64,000 bases of DNA. Origin: Acinetobacter sp. ANC 4178. GTDB lineage: Bacteria; Pseudomonadota; Gammaproteobacteria; Pseudomonadales; Moraxellaceae. The stretch spans positions 1 to 64,000 of the forward strand of contig NZ_SJOD01000005.1 in NCBI RefSeq assembly GCF_004331175.1, given 5' to 3'. The stretch's first letter is position 1. Each line of letters begins with the position of its first letter. Under the pieces are notes generated by a model, which did no database searches, was not told the origin of the DNA, and worked only from the letters and a program-made list of their open reading frames with translations. A program made the position numbers and the translations under genes. This document shows, in pieces, positions 17,551-26,043 of this stretch.

Positions 17551-18741
17551 TTAAAAATCCTCTCTATCCTTAAATTTCAACAGCGTTTGATGGACAGGAT
17601 GTGTCTTAGGCATCAATTCAATCAAACGCTCTACCGCATCTATTGCTTCTGGAAAATGCGCCACGTGTTTCAGTAATACATCGGTTTCGTTGGCTTTAAA
17701 AATGGCATCACTTAAACGCGACTCCAAACAATCCCGCCAAGCACATAAAAATGGACTTTCAGTTTTCGCCAAGAACACACCTGTATACAACTTTAAAGCG
17801 GTTTCCAAATACCCAGCGTCTAAAGCTTGTTCAGCCTGTAAAAAATCAGCATCGACATTGACCAACAAACGGTAAGGTCTTGAGCCTAACATGCCTCCCA
17901 AAATATCACGGAGCTGTGACATTTCCGCTTTTAACGTTCCTACACTGACCTTACGCTCGCCATAAAGTGCCTGATGTAAGGTATCTAAAGTCAATCCTTG
18001 ATGACACAAAGCCAAAATCGCCAAAATCTCAATTTGACGCGGGGTGAGTACCAAGGCTTTACCATTGAACAAAATTTGTGGTACAGCAAATGCACGAATA
18101 AATAACTGTTGCTTTTGATGCTCCAATAAAGCCGATTGAATAATCGATGCGCAACGTTCCGCTGCCAAGAGTCCCAAACTATTGTGATTTTTCCATGTGG
18201 TCGATAAATCAATTACCCCTAAGACTTGCTTTGAGTAAGGATCAATTATCGGTGCTGCATAACAGACCCAATCTTGTATTGAAGTCATGTAATGTTCATT
18301 CGAAAACACACAACTCGATTGCTGGGTTTTTAACGACAATGCCAATGCATTGGTGCCGACCAATTCTTCTCGCCACTGCCCGCCTTCAACAAAGTGTACA
18401 CTTTCGGCTGCACTCTGCATTTGATTGCTCGATGCCGACCATACAATGGTACTGCCAATATCACCGACTGCAACCACCATGGAAGATTGCTGTGCAATAT
18501 GCTTAAGATCTTCTGTGCACAGTTGTAAGGCATGCTCTAATGCACCGTTTAAACCACGACGATGCTGATGATTGATTGGTGCGGCCATACGGTCTTTAGG
18601 AATAGCTGCCGAAGCAGAACGCTGCCATGAACTTGCAATACTTTGCCCTAATTGTTCTGCATGTAACGGCGAAAGACTACTACTTTGGCGGAACTGATCA
18701 ATCCTTTGTCTTTTTTCTAATAATGCTTGCTTATTCATCAT
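17551..18741 (-). CDS. GAF-sensor / winged-helix / BTAD-like transcriptional regulator
   Basis: A 396-aa regulator with an unusual build. Residues about 30-210 resemble the N-terminal sensory part of AcoR-type activators: SWQRSASAAIPKD, then a GAF-like domain with VGDIGSTIVWSA, WREELVGTNALALSL and WVCYAAPIIDPYSKQVLGVIDLS. Instead of the sigma-54 AAA+ domain, it has a winged helix of PhoB/SARP type (LVLTPRQIEILAILAL through VSVGTLKAEMSQLRDILG, about 230-290). A helical TPR/BTAD-like tail follows (ALDAGYLETALKLYTGVFL and on). It lies beside and divergent from the aldehyde dehydrogenase, so it is the likely controller of the alcohol/aldehyde genes. The inducer is unknown; acetaldehyde or a related compound is a guess. 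Confidence 0.75.
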   Translation of the reverse strand: MMNKQALLEKRQRIDQFRQSSSLSPLHAEQLGQSIASSWQRSASAAIPKDRMAAPINHQHRRGLNGALEHALQLCTEDLKHIAQQSSMVVAVGDIGSTIVWSASSNQMQSAAESVHFVEGGQWREELVGTNALALSLKTQQSSCVFSNEHYMTSIQDWVCYAAPIIDPYSKQVLGVIDLSTTWKNHNSLGLLAAERCASIIQSALLEHQKQQLFIRAFAVPQILFNGKALVLTPRQIEILAILALCHQGLTLDTLHQALYGERKVSVGTLKAEMSQLRDILGGMLGSRPYRLLVNVDADFLQAEQALDAGYLETALKLYTGVFLAKTESPFLCAWRDCLESRLSDAIFKANETDVLLKHVAHFPEAIDAVERLIELMPKTHPVHQTLLKFKDREDF

Positions 18742-18827
18742 TGCTTTCTCTCAACAACTAATGATTCGACATCCTGTACTTAACTGTTTTTGTAAGCATT
18801 TGTCGTCCTGATGTAAACCTTCTACTT

Positions 18828-18847
18828 TCCAACCTTTCTCCAACCTT
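18828..18847. promoter_or_regulatory. Direct repeat with 11-bp period between regulator and aldehyde dehydrogenase
   Basis: TCCAACCTT occurs at 18828-18836 and 18839-18847, 11 bp apart. Read on the minus strand it is GGTTGG, close to the GGTAGG core upstream of the alcohol dehydrogenase. It lies 87 bp upstream of the regulator start and about 90 bp upstream of the aldehyde dehydrogenase start. It is a candidate operator for both genes. Confidence 0.5.
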
Positions 18848-18937
18848 ATGCTAGTTATGCTAAACAAATAATGTACTGCTGTACCTTATACCAAAGCTGT
18901 AGAAGCTGAGATAAACAACAAGCAAAGGAAATTATAT

Positions 18938-20449
18938 ATGCGTTACGTCGATCCTAATCAACCTGGTTCTAAGGTTCAATTTAAAGCACAATACGAAAAC
19001 TTTATTGGTGGACAATGGGTACCACCTGTTAAAGGAGAATACTTCGAAAACATCTCGCCTGTCGATGGCAAAGTATTCACCAAAATTCCTCGCTCAACGG
19101 TTGAAGATATCGAACTTGCGCTTGATGCAGCGCACAAAGCTAAGGCTCAATGGAACAAATCCTCTCCTACAACGCGTTCAAATCTGTTACTTAAAATTGC
19201 AGATCGTTTAGAACAAAATCTTGAATTACTGGCAGTTGCTGAAACTTGGGACAATGGTAAACCTGTCCGTGAAACACTTGCGGCTGATATCCCTCTAGCA
19301 ATTGATCACTTCCGTTATTTTGCAGGTTGTATTCGTGCACAAGAAGGCGGAATTTCTGAGATTGATGAAGATACAATTGCTTACCATTTCCATGAGCCAT
19401 TGGGTGTAGTGGGTCAAATTATCCCATGGAATTTCCCAATTCTTATGGCGGCATGGAAACTTGCTCCAGCATTGGCAGCAGGTAACTGTATTGTTCTTAA
19501 GCCCGCGGAACAAACCCCTGTCGGTATTTTATTGGTTGCTGAATTAATTCAAGACCTATTACCAGAAGGTATTTTGAATATCGTTAATGGTTTTGGTGCT
19601 GAAGTAGGTCGTCCACTCGCAACCAGCCCACGTATTGCAAAAATTGCCTTCACAGGTTCTACGCAAGTGGGTCAGTTAATTATGCAATATGCAACTGAAA
19701 ACATTATTCCTGTGACTTTAGAACTTGGCGGTAAGTCACCAAATATCTTCTTTGAAGATGTGATGGATCGTGAAGATGACTACCTAGACAAAGCCCTTGA
19801 AGGTTTTGCAATGTTTGCCTTGAACCAAGGCGAAGTTTGTACGTGCCCTTCACGTGCTCTCGTTCAAGAAAGCATTGCAGACAAATTCCTTGAAAAAGCC
19901 ATTGAACGTGTTAAGCGTATTAAAACAGGCCACCCTTTAGACACAGAAACCATGATTGGTGCTCAGGCATCTCAAGAGCAGCAAGATAAAATCTTGGGCT
20001 GTATTGCAACAGGTCGTGGCGAAGGTGCAGAAGTTCTGACTGGTGGTGGTGCTCGTCACGAAGTTGGTAGTGGTTTCTACATTGAACCAACCATCTTCAA
20101 AGGCAACAACAGCATGAAAGTTTTCCAAGAAGAAATTTTTGGACCAGTCTTGTCTGTAACAACCTTCAAAGACTTTGATGAAGCCATCAAAATTGCCAAT
20201 GACACCATTTATGGTTTAGGTGCAGGCGTTTGGTCGCGTTCGGCGCATACCTCTTATCGCGCTGGTCGTGCGATTGAAGCTGGTCGTGTATGGACCAACT
20301 GTTACCACATTTACCCTGCACATGCGGCATTCGGTGGTTACAAAAAATCAGGTATTGGTCGTGAAAACCACAAAATGATGCTTGATCACTATCAACAAAC
20401 TAAAAACTTGTTAGTGAGCTATTCGACTAAACCAGCAGGTTTCTTCTAA
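18938..20449 (+). CDS. NAD-dependent aldehyde dehydrogenase (AcoD/ExaC-like)
   Basis: Oxidises an aldehyde, most likely acetaldehyde, to the acid. At 503 aa it matches the AcoD/ExaC group. [21 protein letters not shown] is the cofactor-binding region, FTGSTQVG and ELGGKSPN include the general-base Glu, and [11 protein letters not shown] holds the catalytic Cys with a second Cys two residues on, typical of this subgroup. AAAGGA at 18924-18929 supports the start. It works downstream of the iron alcohol dehydrogenase at 15.2 kb. A perfect 14-bp hairpin terminator follows. Confidence 0.93.
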   Translation: MRYVDPNQPGSKVQFKAQYENFIGGQWVPPVKGEYFENISPVDGKVFTKIPRSTVEDIELALDAAHKAKAQWNKSSPTTRSNLLLKIADRLEQNLELLAVAETWDNGKPVRETLAADIPLAIDHFRYFAGCIRAQEGGISEIDEDTIAYHFHEPLGVVGQIIPWNFPILMAAWKLAPALAAGNCIVLKPAEQTPVGILLVAELIQDLLPEGILNIVNGFGAEVGRPLATSPRIAKIAFTGSTQVGQLIMQYATENIIPVTLELGGKSPNIFFEDVMDREDDYLDKALEGFAMFALNQGEVCTCPSRALVQESIADKFLEKAIERVKRIKTGHPLDTETMIGAQASQEQQDKILGCIATGRGEGAEVLTGGGARHEVGSGFYIEPTIFKGNNSMKVFQEEIFGPVLSVTTFKDFDEAIKIANDTIYGLGAGVWSRSAHTSYRAGRAIEAGRVWTNCYHIYPAHAAFGGYKKSGIGRENHKMMLDHYQQTKNLLVSYSTKPAGFF

Positions 20450-20485
20450 TTCTCATGTGAGACCTATTTCCTTTGCAAGAAAACT

Positions 20486-20515
20486 GAAAACAGCGAACCA
20501 AGGTTCGCTGTTTTC
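20486..20515 (+). terminator. Terminator after aldehyde dehydrogenase
   Basis: A perfect 14-bp stem GAAAACAGCGAACC with GGTTCGCTGTTTTC and a 2-nt loop (AA). A-rich and T-rich ends allow termination on either strand, serving the convergent EamA gene too. Confidence 0.85.
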
Positions 20516-20548
20516 ATATTCAAATCAGTGATCAAGCATTGATTCTCA

Positions 20549-21487
20549 CTATGTAGAAACTACAGTGTGAGCTATTTCAGGTTGTCGCCCCTCTTTAAAT
20601 AAGATCGTTAAGCAAACAAAAATAAACCCCATGCCTAACCAACCCAATCCATCTAATTGTTCCCCTACAATCAGCATAGCAAATACAGCTGCCATAAATG
20701 GCTCAAACAAAGTCAGCGTCACTGCACGACTTGCAGGCACAGTTTTGAGTCCATAACCAAACAATAAATAGCCCAAAAACATTGGAATCAACATCATATA
20801 GCCGACTACATAGATATTGACGGCTTCATCAAACAGATTTGTCCCTGTATAAAATGCTGTTGGTAACAATAACATTGCCCCAGAACCAAAAATTAAACCA
20901 ATGGATGCTTTCGCTTCTACACCGCGATCAATCAGTCTTTTTGCAGCCCATGAATAGAGTGAATAGGTCAAGCCCGCAACCAATCCTAGAATTATGCCTA
21001 AAACTTTCTGATCAGTTGACTGTTGTAAATGAGTCGTAGCATGTGATTCCCCCAACGAGAGCAATAACACCCCGAATATGCCAAAGAAACAACTCAAGAA
21101 CCAACGTTTTGATAATTGCTTTTGATCAAAAATACGCTCTAACAAGGCAGTAAATAAGGGCGCTGTGCCAATAGAAACCACTGTACCAATGGTAATGCCG
21201 GCCAAATGCATAGAGCTATAAAAGGCTAAAGGATAAATTGCCACAGAAAGAGCACCTAACAACAGTATGCCTTTATTTTTAGGAATGTCTTGAAGATGGT
21301 TTGCGATTTTCTTTCTGGCCAAGAGTGCCTGTAGAAGCCCACCCCCACCCATTGCCAAAGCACCAATAGCCAAGGGACTCAAATTCGGTGCAAATGATGC
21401 CGCTGTACCCGTAGTTCCCCATAATACTGAGGCAACCAGTACCGCGATAAAACCATAATGTGGACTTAAATCAAACTTCTGGCTCAC
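20549..21487 (-). CDS. EamA-family (DMT superfamily) exporter
   Basis: Inner-membrane transporter of 312 aa with two EamA repeats and about ten membrane segments. The first repeat starts at YGFIAVLVASVLWGTTGTAASF. The second carries ILGLVAGLTYSLYSWAAKRLI and ends with SRAVTLTLFEPFMAAVFAMLIVGEQL, the typical DMT end motif. The substrate is unknown; amino acids or metabolites are usual. The start ATG overlaps the stop of the upstream TetR gene by 4 bp, so the two form one operon and the regulator probably controls this exporter. Confidence 0.88.
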   Translation of the reverse strand: MSQKFDLSPHYGFIAVLVASVLWGTTGTAASFAPNLSPLAIGALAMGGGGLLQALLARKKIANHLQDIPKNKGILLLGALSVAIYPLAFYSSMHLAGITIGTVVSIGTAPLFTALLERIFDQKQLSKRWFLSCFFGIFGVLLLSLGESHATTHLQQSTDQKVLGIILGLVAGLTYSLYSWAAKRLIDRGVEAKASIGLIFGSGAMLLLPTAFYTGTNLFDEAVNIYVVGYMMLIPMFLGYLLFGYGLKTVPASRAVTLTLFEPFMAAVFAMLIVGEQLDGLGWLGMGFIFVCLTILFKEGRQPEIAHTVVST

Positions 21488-22062
21488 ACATTCAACTCCT
21501 GTTGTAAAAGGCGCTCTATCATTTGCTTCGCAGCATGTACCTTCGTTCCATTGCCTTCCAAACCTGCACGGGCAATCGAACCCTCTAAAACAAAAGAAAT
21601 GAATAATGCTAATTCTTGAGCTTTATTTTGATCCTGAAACATTGCATTTAAATGCTCTACTAAAATCTGCTCAACTTCATCTTTATGTTGCTTCACCGTT
21701 AGTCGCTCTGGACTTGCAGCGGGAAACTCCGCCGCTGCATTCAATAAACCGCAACCTCTAAATCCCTTTTCGTATGCACATTCCGCATGATCTTGATAGG
21801 CATCGAATACAGCCAAAATTTTTTCATAAGCAGAATTACAATCGACTAATCGCTTGGCATACAGGTCTAGCCATTCCTGATGACGAGCTTGTATATAAGT
21901 AGCAATCAAATCAGATTTGGTCGGAAAATTATTGTAGAGCGACATTTTAGCCACACCTGCACGATCAGTTATCGCATTGATTCCTGTATTGGCAATTCCA
22001 TCGTTATAAAACAAGGTTGCCGCTGCCTCTAAAATCTTTTCTTTTGCTGATTTATTGCTCAT
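21484..22062 (-). CDS. TetR/AcrR family repressor of the EamA operon
   Basis: A 192-aa regulator. The N-terminal helix-turn-helix is clear: KILEAAATLFYNDGIANTGINAITDRAGVAKMSLYNNFPTK, residues 9-50 or so. The C-terminal ligand domain has RGCGLLNAAAEFP and SFVLEGSIARAGLEG. The 4-bp overlap with the EamA gene indicates cotranscription. An imperfect palindrome, TAGACCGATCTA at 22080-22091, 18 bp upstream of the start is a likely autoregulatory site. Confidence 0.9.
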   Translation of the reverse strand: MSNKSAKEKILEAAATLFYNDGIANTGINAITDRAGVAKMSLYNNFPTKSDLIATYIQARHQEWLDLYAKRLVDCNSAYEKILAVFDAYQDHAECAYEKGFRGCGLLNAAAEFPAASPERLTVKQHKDEVEQILVEHLNAMFQDQNKAQELALFISFVLEGSIARAGLEGNGTKVHAAKQMIERLLQQELNV

Positions 22063-22079
22063 GAAAAACCCACATTATA

Positions 22080-22091
22080 TAGACCGATCTA
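22080..22091. promoter_or_regulatory. Candidate TetR operator
   Basis: TAGACCGATCTA has perfect 4-bp arms (TAGA/TCTA) and sits 18 bp upstream of a tetR-type start codon, where such repressors usually bind their own promoter. Inferred from position and symmetry only. Confidence 0.4.
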
Positions 22092-22254
22092 CCTAATTTA
22101 TAAAAAGAGTTTGAGTTTTGCAATAAGATTTGTTTTAAGGACAAAAAAAGAACAATTTGGAGTAAAGAAAATAATAAAAATATCATTATATAATAATATC
22201 TTGTATGACCATTGGGTCATACAAGGCTGGCTCTTTTTAATACCAAGAATTACT

Positions 22255-22848
22255 TTAGCTTAGCGTTAAAGCATCTTCTAAAAAATGTAAATGATCGATT
22301 CCCCAATAAATTTCATTCTGATAAAACCATGTCGGTGCGCCAAATACGCCACGTTGTACAGCTTCTTCAGTGACCGATTTTAACTGTTGCTTTACTTGCT
22401 CATCATCCAACCAATCTTGGACTTGTTGTACATCTAAGCCTAAATCTGCAAGCATCTTTTTAAATTCTTGTAAATCATTCAAATTGCGTGGCTCACCAAA
22501 CATGGCATGAAACACGCCTGTGAATACAGGCAAGAATTGATCGGGTTGATACAACTGTACAGCGGTGATTAATCGCATCAATTGCAAAGTATTAATCGGG
22601 AAATAAGGATTCATTTGCATTGGAATTTGCCATAGCTTTGACCAACGTTTTAAATCATTCATGGCATATCGTGCTTTGGCTGGTACAGTCATAGGACTAC
22701 TGTTACCTGTTGCTTTAAACACTCCCCCCAAAAGCATCGGTTTCCAAATAATTTTGGCATGCTTATCCGCTGCTATTTTTTGGATACGATGAAAACCCAT
22801 GTAACTATATGGGCTCCCTAAATCAAAATAAAATTCAATTGTTTGCAC
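22255..22848 (-). CDS. DsbA-family 2-hydroxychromene-2-carboxylate isomerase-like protein
   Basis: Kappa-class GST/DsbA-fold protein of 197 aa. FYFDLGSPYSYMGFHRIQKIA at the N-terminus has the Ser-Pro-Tyr active-site region of HCCA isomerases, which use glutathione in naphthalene-type degradation. WKPMLLGGVFKATGN and GVFGAPTWFYQNEIYWGIDHL are also family-typical. No other naphthalene genes are present, so the true substrate is unknown; such genes often occur near SDR genes, as here. It follows the SDR gene by 39 bp on the same strand. Confidence 0.85.
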   Translation of the reverse strand: MQTIEFYFDLGSPYSYMGFHRIQKIAADKHAKIIWKPMLLGGVFKATGNSSPMTVPAKARYAMNDLKRWSKLWQIPMQMNPYFPINTLQLMRLITAVQLYQPDQFLPVFTGVFHAMFGEPRNLNDLQEFKKMLADLGLDVQQVQDWLDDEQVKQQLKSVTEEAVQRGVFGAPTWFYQNEIYWGIDHLHFLEDALTLS

Positions 22849-22887
22849 TACTTAAATCTCCTTATTTAATGTTTTAAAATCCATTAA

Positions 22888-23649
22888 TTACCAACGTTCA
22901 ATCCATGGTCTTAAATCCAATTCATGTGTCCATGCATCGTGTGGTTGGTGTGCCAAATGCCAATAGTTTTCCGCAATATGTGCAGGGTTTAATATTCCAT
23001 CTTGTGCCTTCAGCGCATAAAGATCTGGAAAGGTTGTTTCAATAAAATCTGTATCAATTGCTCCATCGACGACAACATGTGCAACATGAATATTCTTTGG
23101 TCCCAATTCACGTGCCATACTTTGCGCCAAAGCACGTAATGCATGTTTAGCACCTGCAAAAGCTGCAAAGTTGGCAGCCCCCCGCACACCCGCCGTAGCC
23201 CCTGTAAAAATAATGCTGCCTTGTTCACGCTGCACCATACGCTTAGCAACCTCACGTCCTGTCAGAAAAGCACTAAAGCATGCCATCTCCCAAATTTTGA
23301 AATATTTACGCGCGGTTTCTTCTAAAATACTACACGGCACATTCGCCCCAATATTAAAGACCATCACTTCAATCGGGCCTATTGAACTTTCTATCTGTTC
23401 AATTAATTCAATCACTTGTTCTTCTTTACGTGCATCGGAAGCAAAACCGTAAGCCGTACCTCCCATGGTTTCAATTTCATCAATTAAAGGCTGTAACTTA
23501 TCGGCATTACGGCGTGTCATACATGCAATATAGCCTCCGCGTGCAAAGCGTTTAGCAATCTCTCCGCCCGTCGCATCACCTGCACCAATCACTAGGGCAA
23601 CACCCTTTTGTCCAATTCCTTGCTCATTTTTCTCATTCATTTTTTGCAT
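22888..23649 (-). CDS. SDR family oxidoreductase with Phe in place of catalytic Tyr
   Basis: Rossmann-fold short-chain dehydrogenase of 253 aa. The cofactor motif is VIGAGDATGGEIAKRFA and IIFTGATAGVRG carries the region of the catalytic Ser. The usual YxxxK is FAGAK here (F164, K168), read directly from codons at 23146-23160. Some SDR subfamilies share this change and their chemistry is unclear. The start could be 23649 or the Met 9 bp later. It is divergent from a TetR gene with a perfect 12-bp palindrome between them, and is probably cotranscribed with the downstream HCCA isomerase-like gene. Confidence 0.85.
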   Translation of the reverse strand: MQKMNEKNEQGIGQKGVALVIGAGDATGGEIAKRFARGGYIACMTRRNADKLQPLIDEIETMGGTAYGFASDARKEEQVIELIEQIESSIGPIEVMVFNIGANVPCSILEETARKYFKIWEMACFSAFLTGREVAKRMVQREQGSIIFTGATAGVRGAANFAAFAGAKHALRALAQSMARELGPKNIHVAHVVVDGAIDTDFIETTFPDLYALKAQDGILNPAHIAENYWHLAHQPHDAWTHELDLRPWIERW

Positions 23650-23658
23650 TCCATTGAA

Positions 23659-23670
23659 TAACGATCGTTA
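23659..23670. promoter_or_regulatory. Perfect palindrome TAACGATCGTTA, likely TetR operator
   Basis: A 12-bp perfect palindrome lies between the SDR gene and a divergent tetR-type gene. It is next to a plausible -10 box TATAAT at 23689-23694 for the TetR gene. Its place suggests one repressor dimer controls both directions. Confidence 0.6.
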
Positions 23671-23730
23671 CTATAACGAATACTATGTTATAATTTATCC
23701 ATCGTCAAATCTCGTTTATGAGTCATTCAC

Positions 23731-24291
23731 ATGCGATATAAACCAGGCTACAAACAAGAAAAACGCAAAGAATTACTGCATATCAGTGGTCAACTGGCTA
23801 AACAGCAAGGCTTTGCCGCAACGGGCGTTGACAGTTTTATGAAAGCGGCAGGTGTGACCAGCGGTGCTTTCTATTCACACTTTTCTTCCAAACATGCATT
23901 ATTAAAAGCTTTATTAGAGTCAGAACTACAACAAAGCTTTTCCAGATGGGAAAATAATCCTCACAATAGTCCGCATGAATGGCTGGATTTTGAGTTAAAT
24001 CGTTACCTCAATATCTCTCATGTACAGCATGCAGATCATGGCTGTATTTTACCTGCGCTTGCCAGTGAAGTTGCCCGCTCAGATATTGAGATTAAACAAC
24101 TGTATCAGCAAGAATTACTCCGTGGACATGCCCTGTTTACACAACATTTAGGCTCTGAAGACAAAGCTTGGGGAGTACTTTGCCAACTGGTGGGTGCGAT
24201 TAGCCTTGCACGCGGCATGGCAGATGAAACCATACAAAAACAACTGATCGAGTCCAGCAAGGCATTTTTAAAAGCGAGTCTTGCCGTTTAA
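23731..24291 (+). CDS. TetR/AcrR family regulator of the SDR cluster
   Basis: A 186-aa repressor. The helix-turn-helix lies at about residues 15-58: KELLHISGQLAKQQGFAATGVDSFMKAAGVTSGAFYSHFSSK. The C-terminal domain contains GCILPALASEVARSD, typical of a large TetR subgroup that controls oxidoreductase genes. It is transcribed divergently from the SDR/isomerase pair across 81 bp with a perfect palindrome. The start at 23731 is supported by family alignment (MRYKPGYKQEKR). Confidence 0.9.
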   Translation: MRYKPGYKQEKRKELLHISGQLAKQQGFAATGVDSFMKAAGVTSGAFYSHFSSKHALLKALLESELQQSFSRWENNPHNSPHEWLDFELNRYLNISHVQHADHGCILPALASEVARSDIEIKQLYQQELLRGHALFTQHLGSEDKAWGVLCQLVGAISLARGMADETIQKQLIESSKAFLKASLAV

Positions 24292-24368
24292 ATTTTATTA
24301 CTTACGCAACTTTATTATTTTGGTATATATTCAAAACCATTCCGTTTATTCATCACAATTCAAAGCGT

Positions 24369-25082
24369 ATGAAAACAACAGCTCCCGATTTTCCTGAAAC
24401 CATTTATGCGATTCAACATCTTGCTTTTGAAGACCTTGGTGCTTTAGAGGATACTTTTTATCAACTTGGCTTTCGTGTGAGATATGTAGAGGCAGGTGTA
24501 GATGACTTGCGTAAAGCGCTTGAACATGAAGGGCTCACCGTTATTTTAGGTGGTCCAATTGGGGTCTATGAAACCGAGGATTACCCATTTTTAAAGCAAG
24601 AAATTGAACTATTACAACAGCGCTTAGCACGTAATTTACCAACGCTCGGCATTTGTTTAGGTGCGCAATTGATTGCTCATGCGTTTGGTGCCAAAGTTTA
24701 TGCGGGAGCACAAAAAGAAATTGGCTGGAGCACCTTAGAAATCAAACCTGTCGCACAGAATCCACTTGTGAGTCTCACCAATACACCAGTTTTACATTGG
24801 CACGGCGACACCTTTGATTTACCGCAGAATGCTGAACTTCTGGCAAGTTCTACTCTATATCCAAATCAAGCATTTAAAATCGGTAATAATATTTTGGCGC
24901 TACAATTTCATGTTGAAGTTGCTGCGGATGCAATGGAAAAATGGCTGATTGGCCATACTTGTGAATTACGTCATGCAAAAATTAACATTCCAAGCCTACG
25001 TGCGGATAACCAAAATTTTGCACCCGTTTTAGAGCAACACGCACTGCAAGTGCTTGAGTTTTTTATGCAACATATTGAATAA
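24369..25082 (+). CDS. Class I glutamine amidotransferase-like protein
   Basis: A 237-aa stand-alone GATase domain, similar to GuaA-like amidotransferases that release ammonia from glutamine or act on gamma-glutamyl substrates. ILGGPIGVYE is the oxyanion region, TLGICLGAQLIAHAFGAKVY holds the nucleophile Cys, and ALQFHVEVAADAMEKWL holds the catalytic His and Glu. It begins 77 bp after the TetR gene on the same strand. The acceptor substrate is unknown. A hairpin terminator follows. Confidence 0.87.
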   Translation: MKTTAPDFPETIYAIQHLAFEDLGALEDTFYQLGFRVRYVEAGVDDLRKALEHEGLTVILGGPIGVYETEDYPFLKQEIELLQQRLARNLPTLGICLGAQLIAHAFGAKVYAGAQKEIGWSTLEIKPVAQNPLVSLTNTPVLHWHGDTFDLPQNAELLASSTLYPNQAFKIGNNILALQFHVEVAADAMEKWLIGHTCELRHAKINIPSLRADNQNFAPVLEQHALQVLEFFMQHIE

Positions 25083-25123
25083 GATCACTGAATCAAATCA
25101 TTCCGCTAAGAATCAACAGACCT

Positions 25124-25153
25124 AAAAAAGGCACTCAATGCGAGTGCCTTTTA
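25124..25153. terminator. Bidirectional terminator between GATase-like gene and yceI
   Basis: Stem GGCACTC (25131-25137) with GAGTGCC (25143-25149), preceded by six A and followed by four T, lies between two convergent genes. Confidence 0.85.
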
Positions 25154-25178
25154 CTTTCCCGAAGAAATCGTGGGGAGA

Positions 25179-25763
25179 TTATTTCTTCGCAGGAACTGAT
25201 GCTTCAGTCGTGATGTTTACTGTGATTTTATCACCTACATTCGGCACGTATGCACCTACACCAAACGCAGAACGGTCAAATGAAGTGGTTGCATTAAAAC
25301 CAATCGACTGAAGTTTCGTCATTGGATGTTCACCTTGCTTGTTCAATACAGCATCAAGCACAACAGGCTTAGTTACATCTTTAACCGTTAAGTTACCTGT
25401 AATTTTATATTGATTATTACCTAAAGATTCTACTTTGGTACTTTTGAATGTGATATTCGGATAATTGATCGCATCAAAGAATTCAGCTTTTTTCAAATGC
25501 TCATCTAATGCAGCTACATTGGTATTTAAGCTCGCTAATGGAATAGTCACATTTACCGAAGAATTCGCAGGCTTATCATTATCTACATTAATTGTGCCTT
25601 GAATATTGCTAAAGTTTGCCGATGGTGTAGAAAAACCAAAGTGGCTCCAAGAAAATACTGTTGCCGTATGTGTAGGATCTATTTGATATGCAACAGGTTT
25701 TGCCATAGAGAATGTTGCAACTGAAGCAACAGCCAAACCTAACGTTAATGCTTTTAAATTCAT
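25179..25763 (-). CDS. YceI family periplasmic lipid-binding-like protein
   Basis: A 194-aa secreted protein. The signal peptide MNLKALTLGLAVASVATFSMA is followed by the mature start KPVAYQIDPTHTATVFSWSHFGFS, the YceI beginning. YceI proteins form a lipocalin-like barrel that holds a polyisoprenoid-type lipid. GNLTVKDVTKPVVLDAVLN and SFDRSAFGVGAYVPNVGDKI are also typical. It stands alone between convergent GATase and tkt terminators; family members are often induced by high pH or osmotic stress in E. coli. Confidence 0.92.
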   Translation of the reverse strand: MNLKALTLGLAVASVATFSMAKPVAYQIDPTHTATVFSWSHFGFSTPSANFSNIQGTINVDNDKPANSSVNVTIPLASLNTNVAALDEHLKKAEFFDAINYPNITFKSTKVESLGNNQYKITGNLTVKDVTKPVVLDAVLNKQGEHPMTKLQSIGFNATTSFDRSAFGVGAYVPNVGDKITVNITTEASVPAKK

Positions 25764-26000
25764 GTGATTTTATCTCATTTCAGAATGATTATTAGTGTAT
25801 ACCTTTCAAATTATAATTCACTGTTATGCATAAGACGATATGTTTCAAATTTAGAACAATTTAATGTAATCAAATAACTACAGAACTTAACGCAGCAATC
25901 TAAACAACATATGAAGCATTAACCGAACATTTAGAATATTTATAAGCGTGATTCTAGCCAAGAAGCATGACTTCTATAACGTATCGTGGATCTTAAAATA

Positions 26001-26029
26001 AAAAAACGCCTCATAGTGAGGCGTTTTTA
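26001..26029 (-). terminator. Terminator after tkt
   Basis: Stem ACGCCTCA (26006-26013) with TGAGGCGT (26017-26024) and a 3-nt loop, flanked by A-run and T-run, lies just after the tkt stop. Confidence 0.88.
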
Positions 26030-26043
26030 TTAGAAATGACTGA

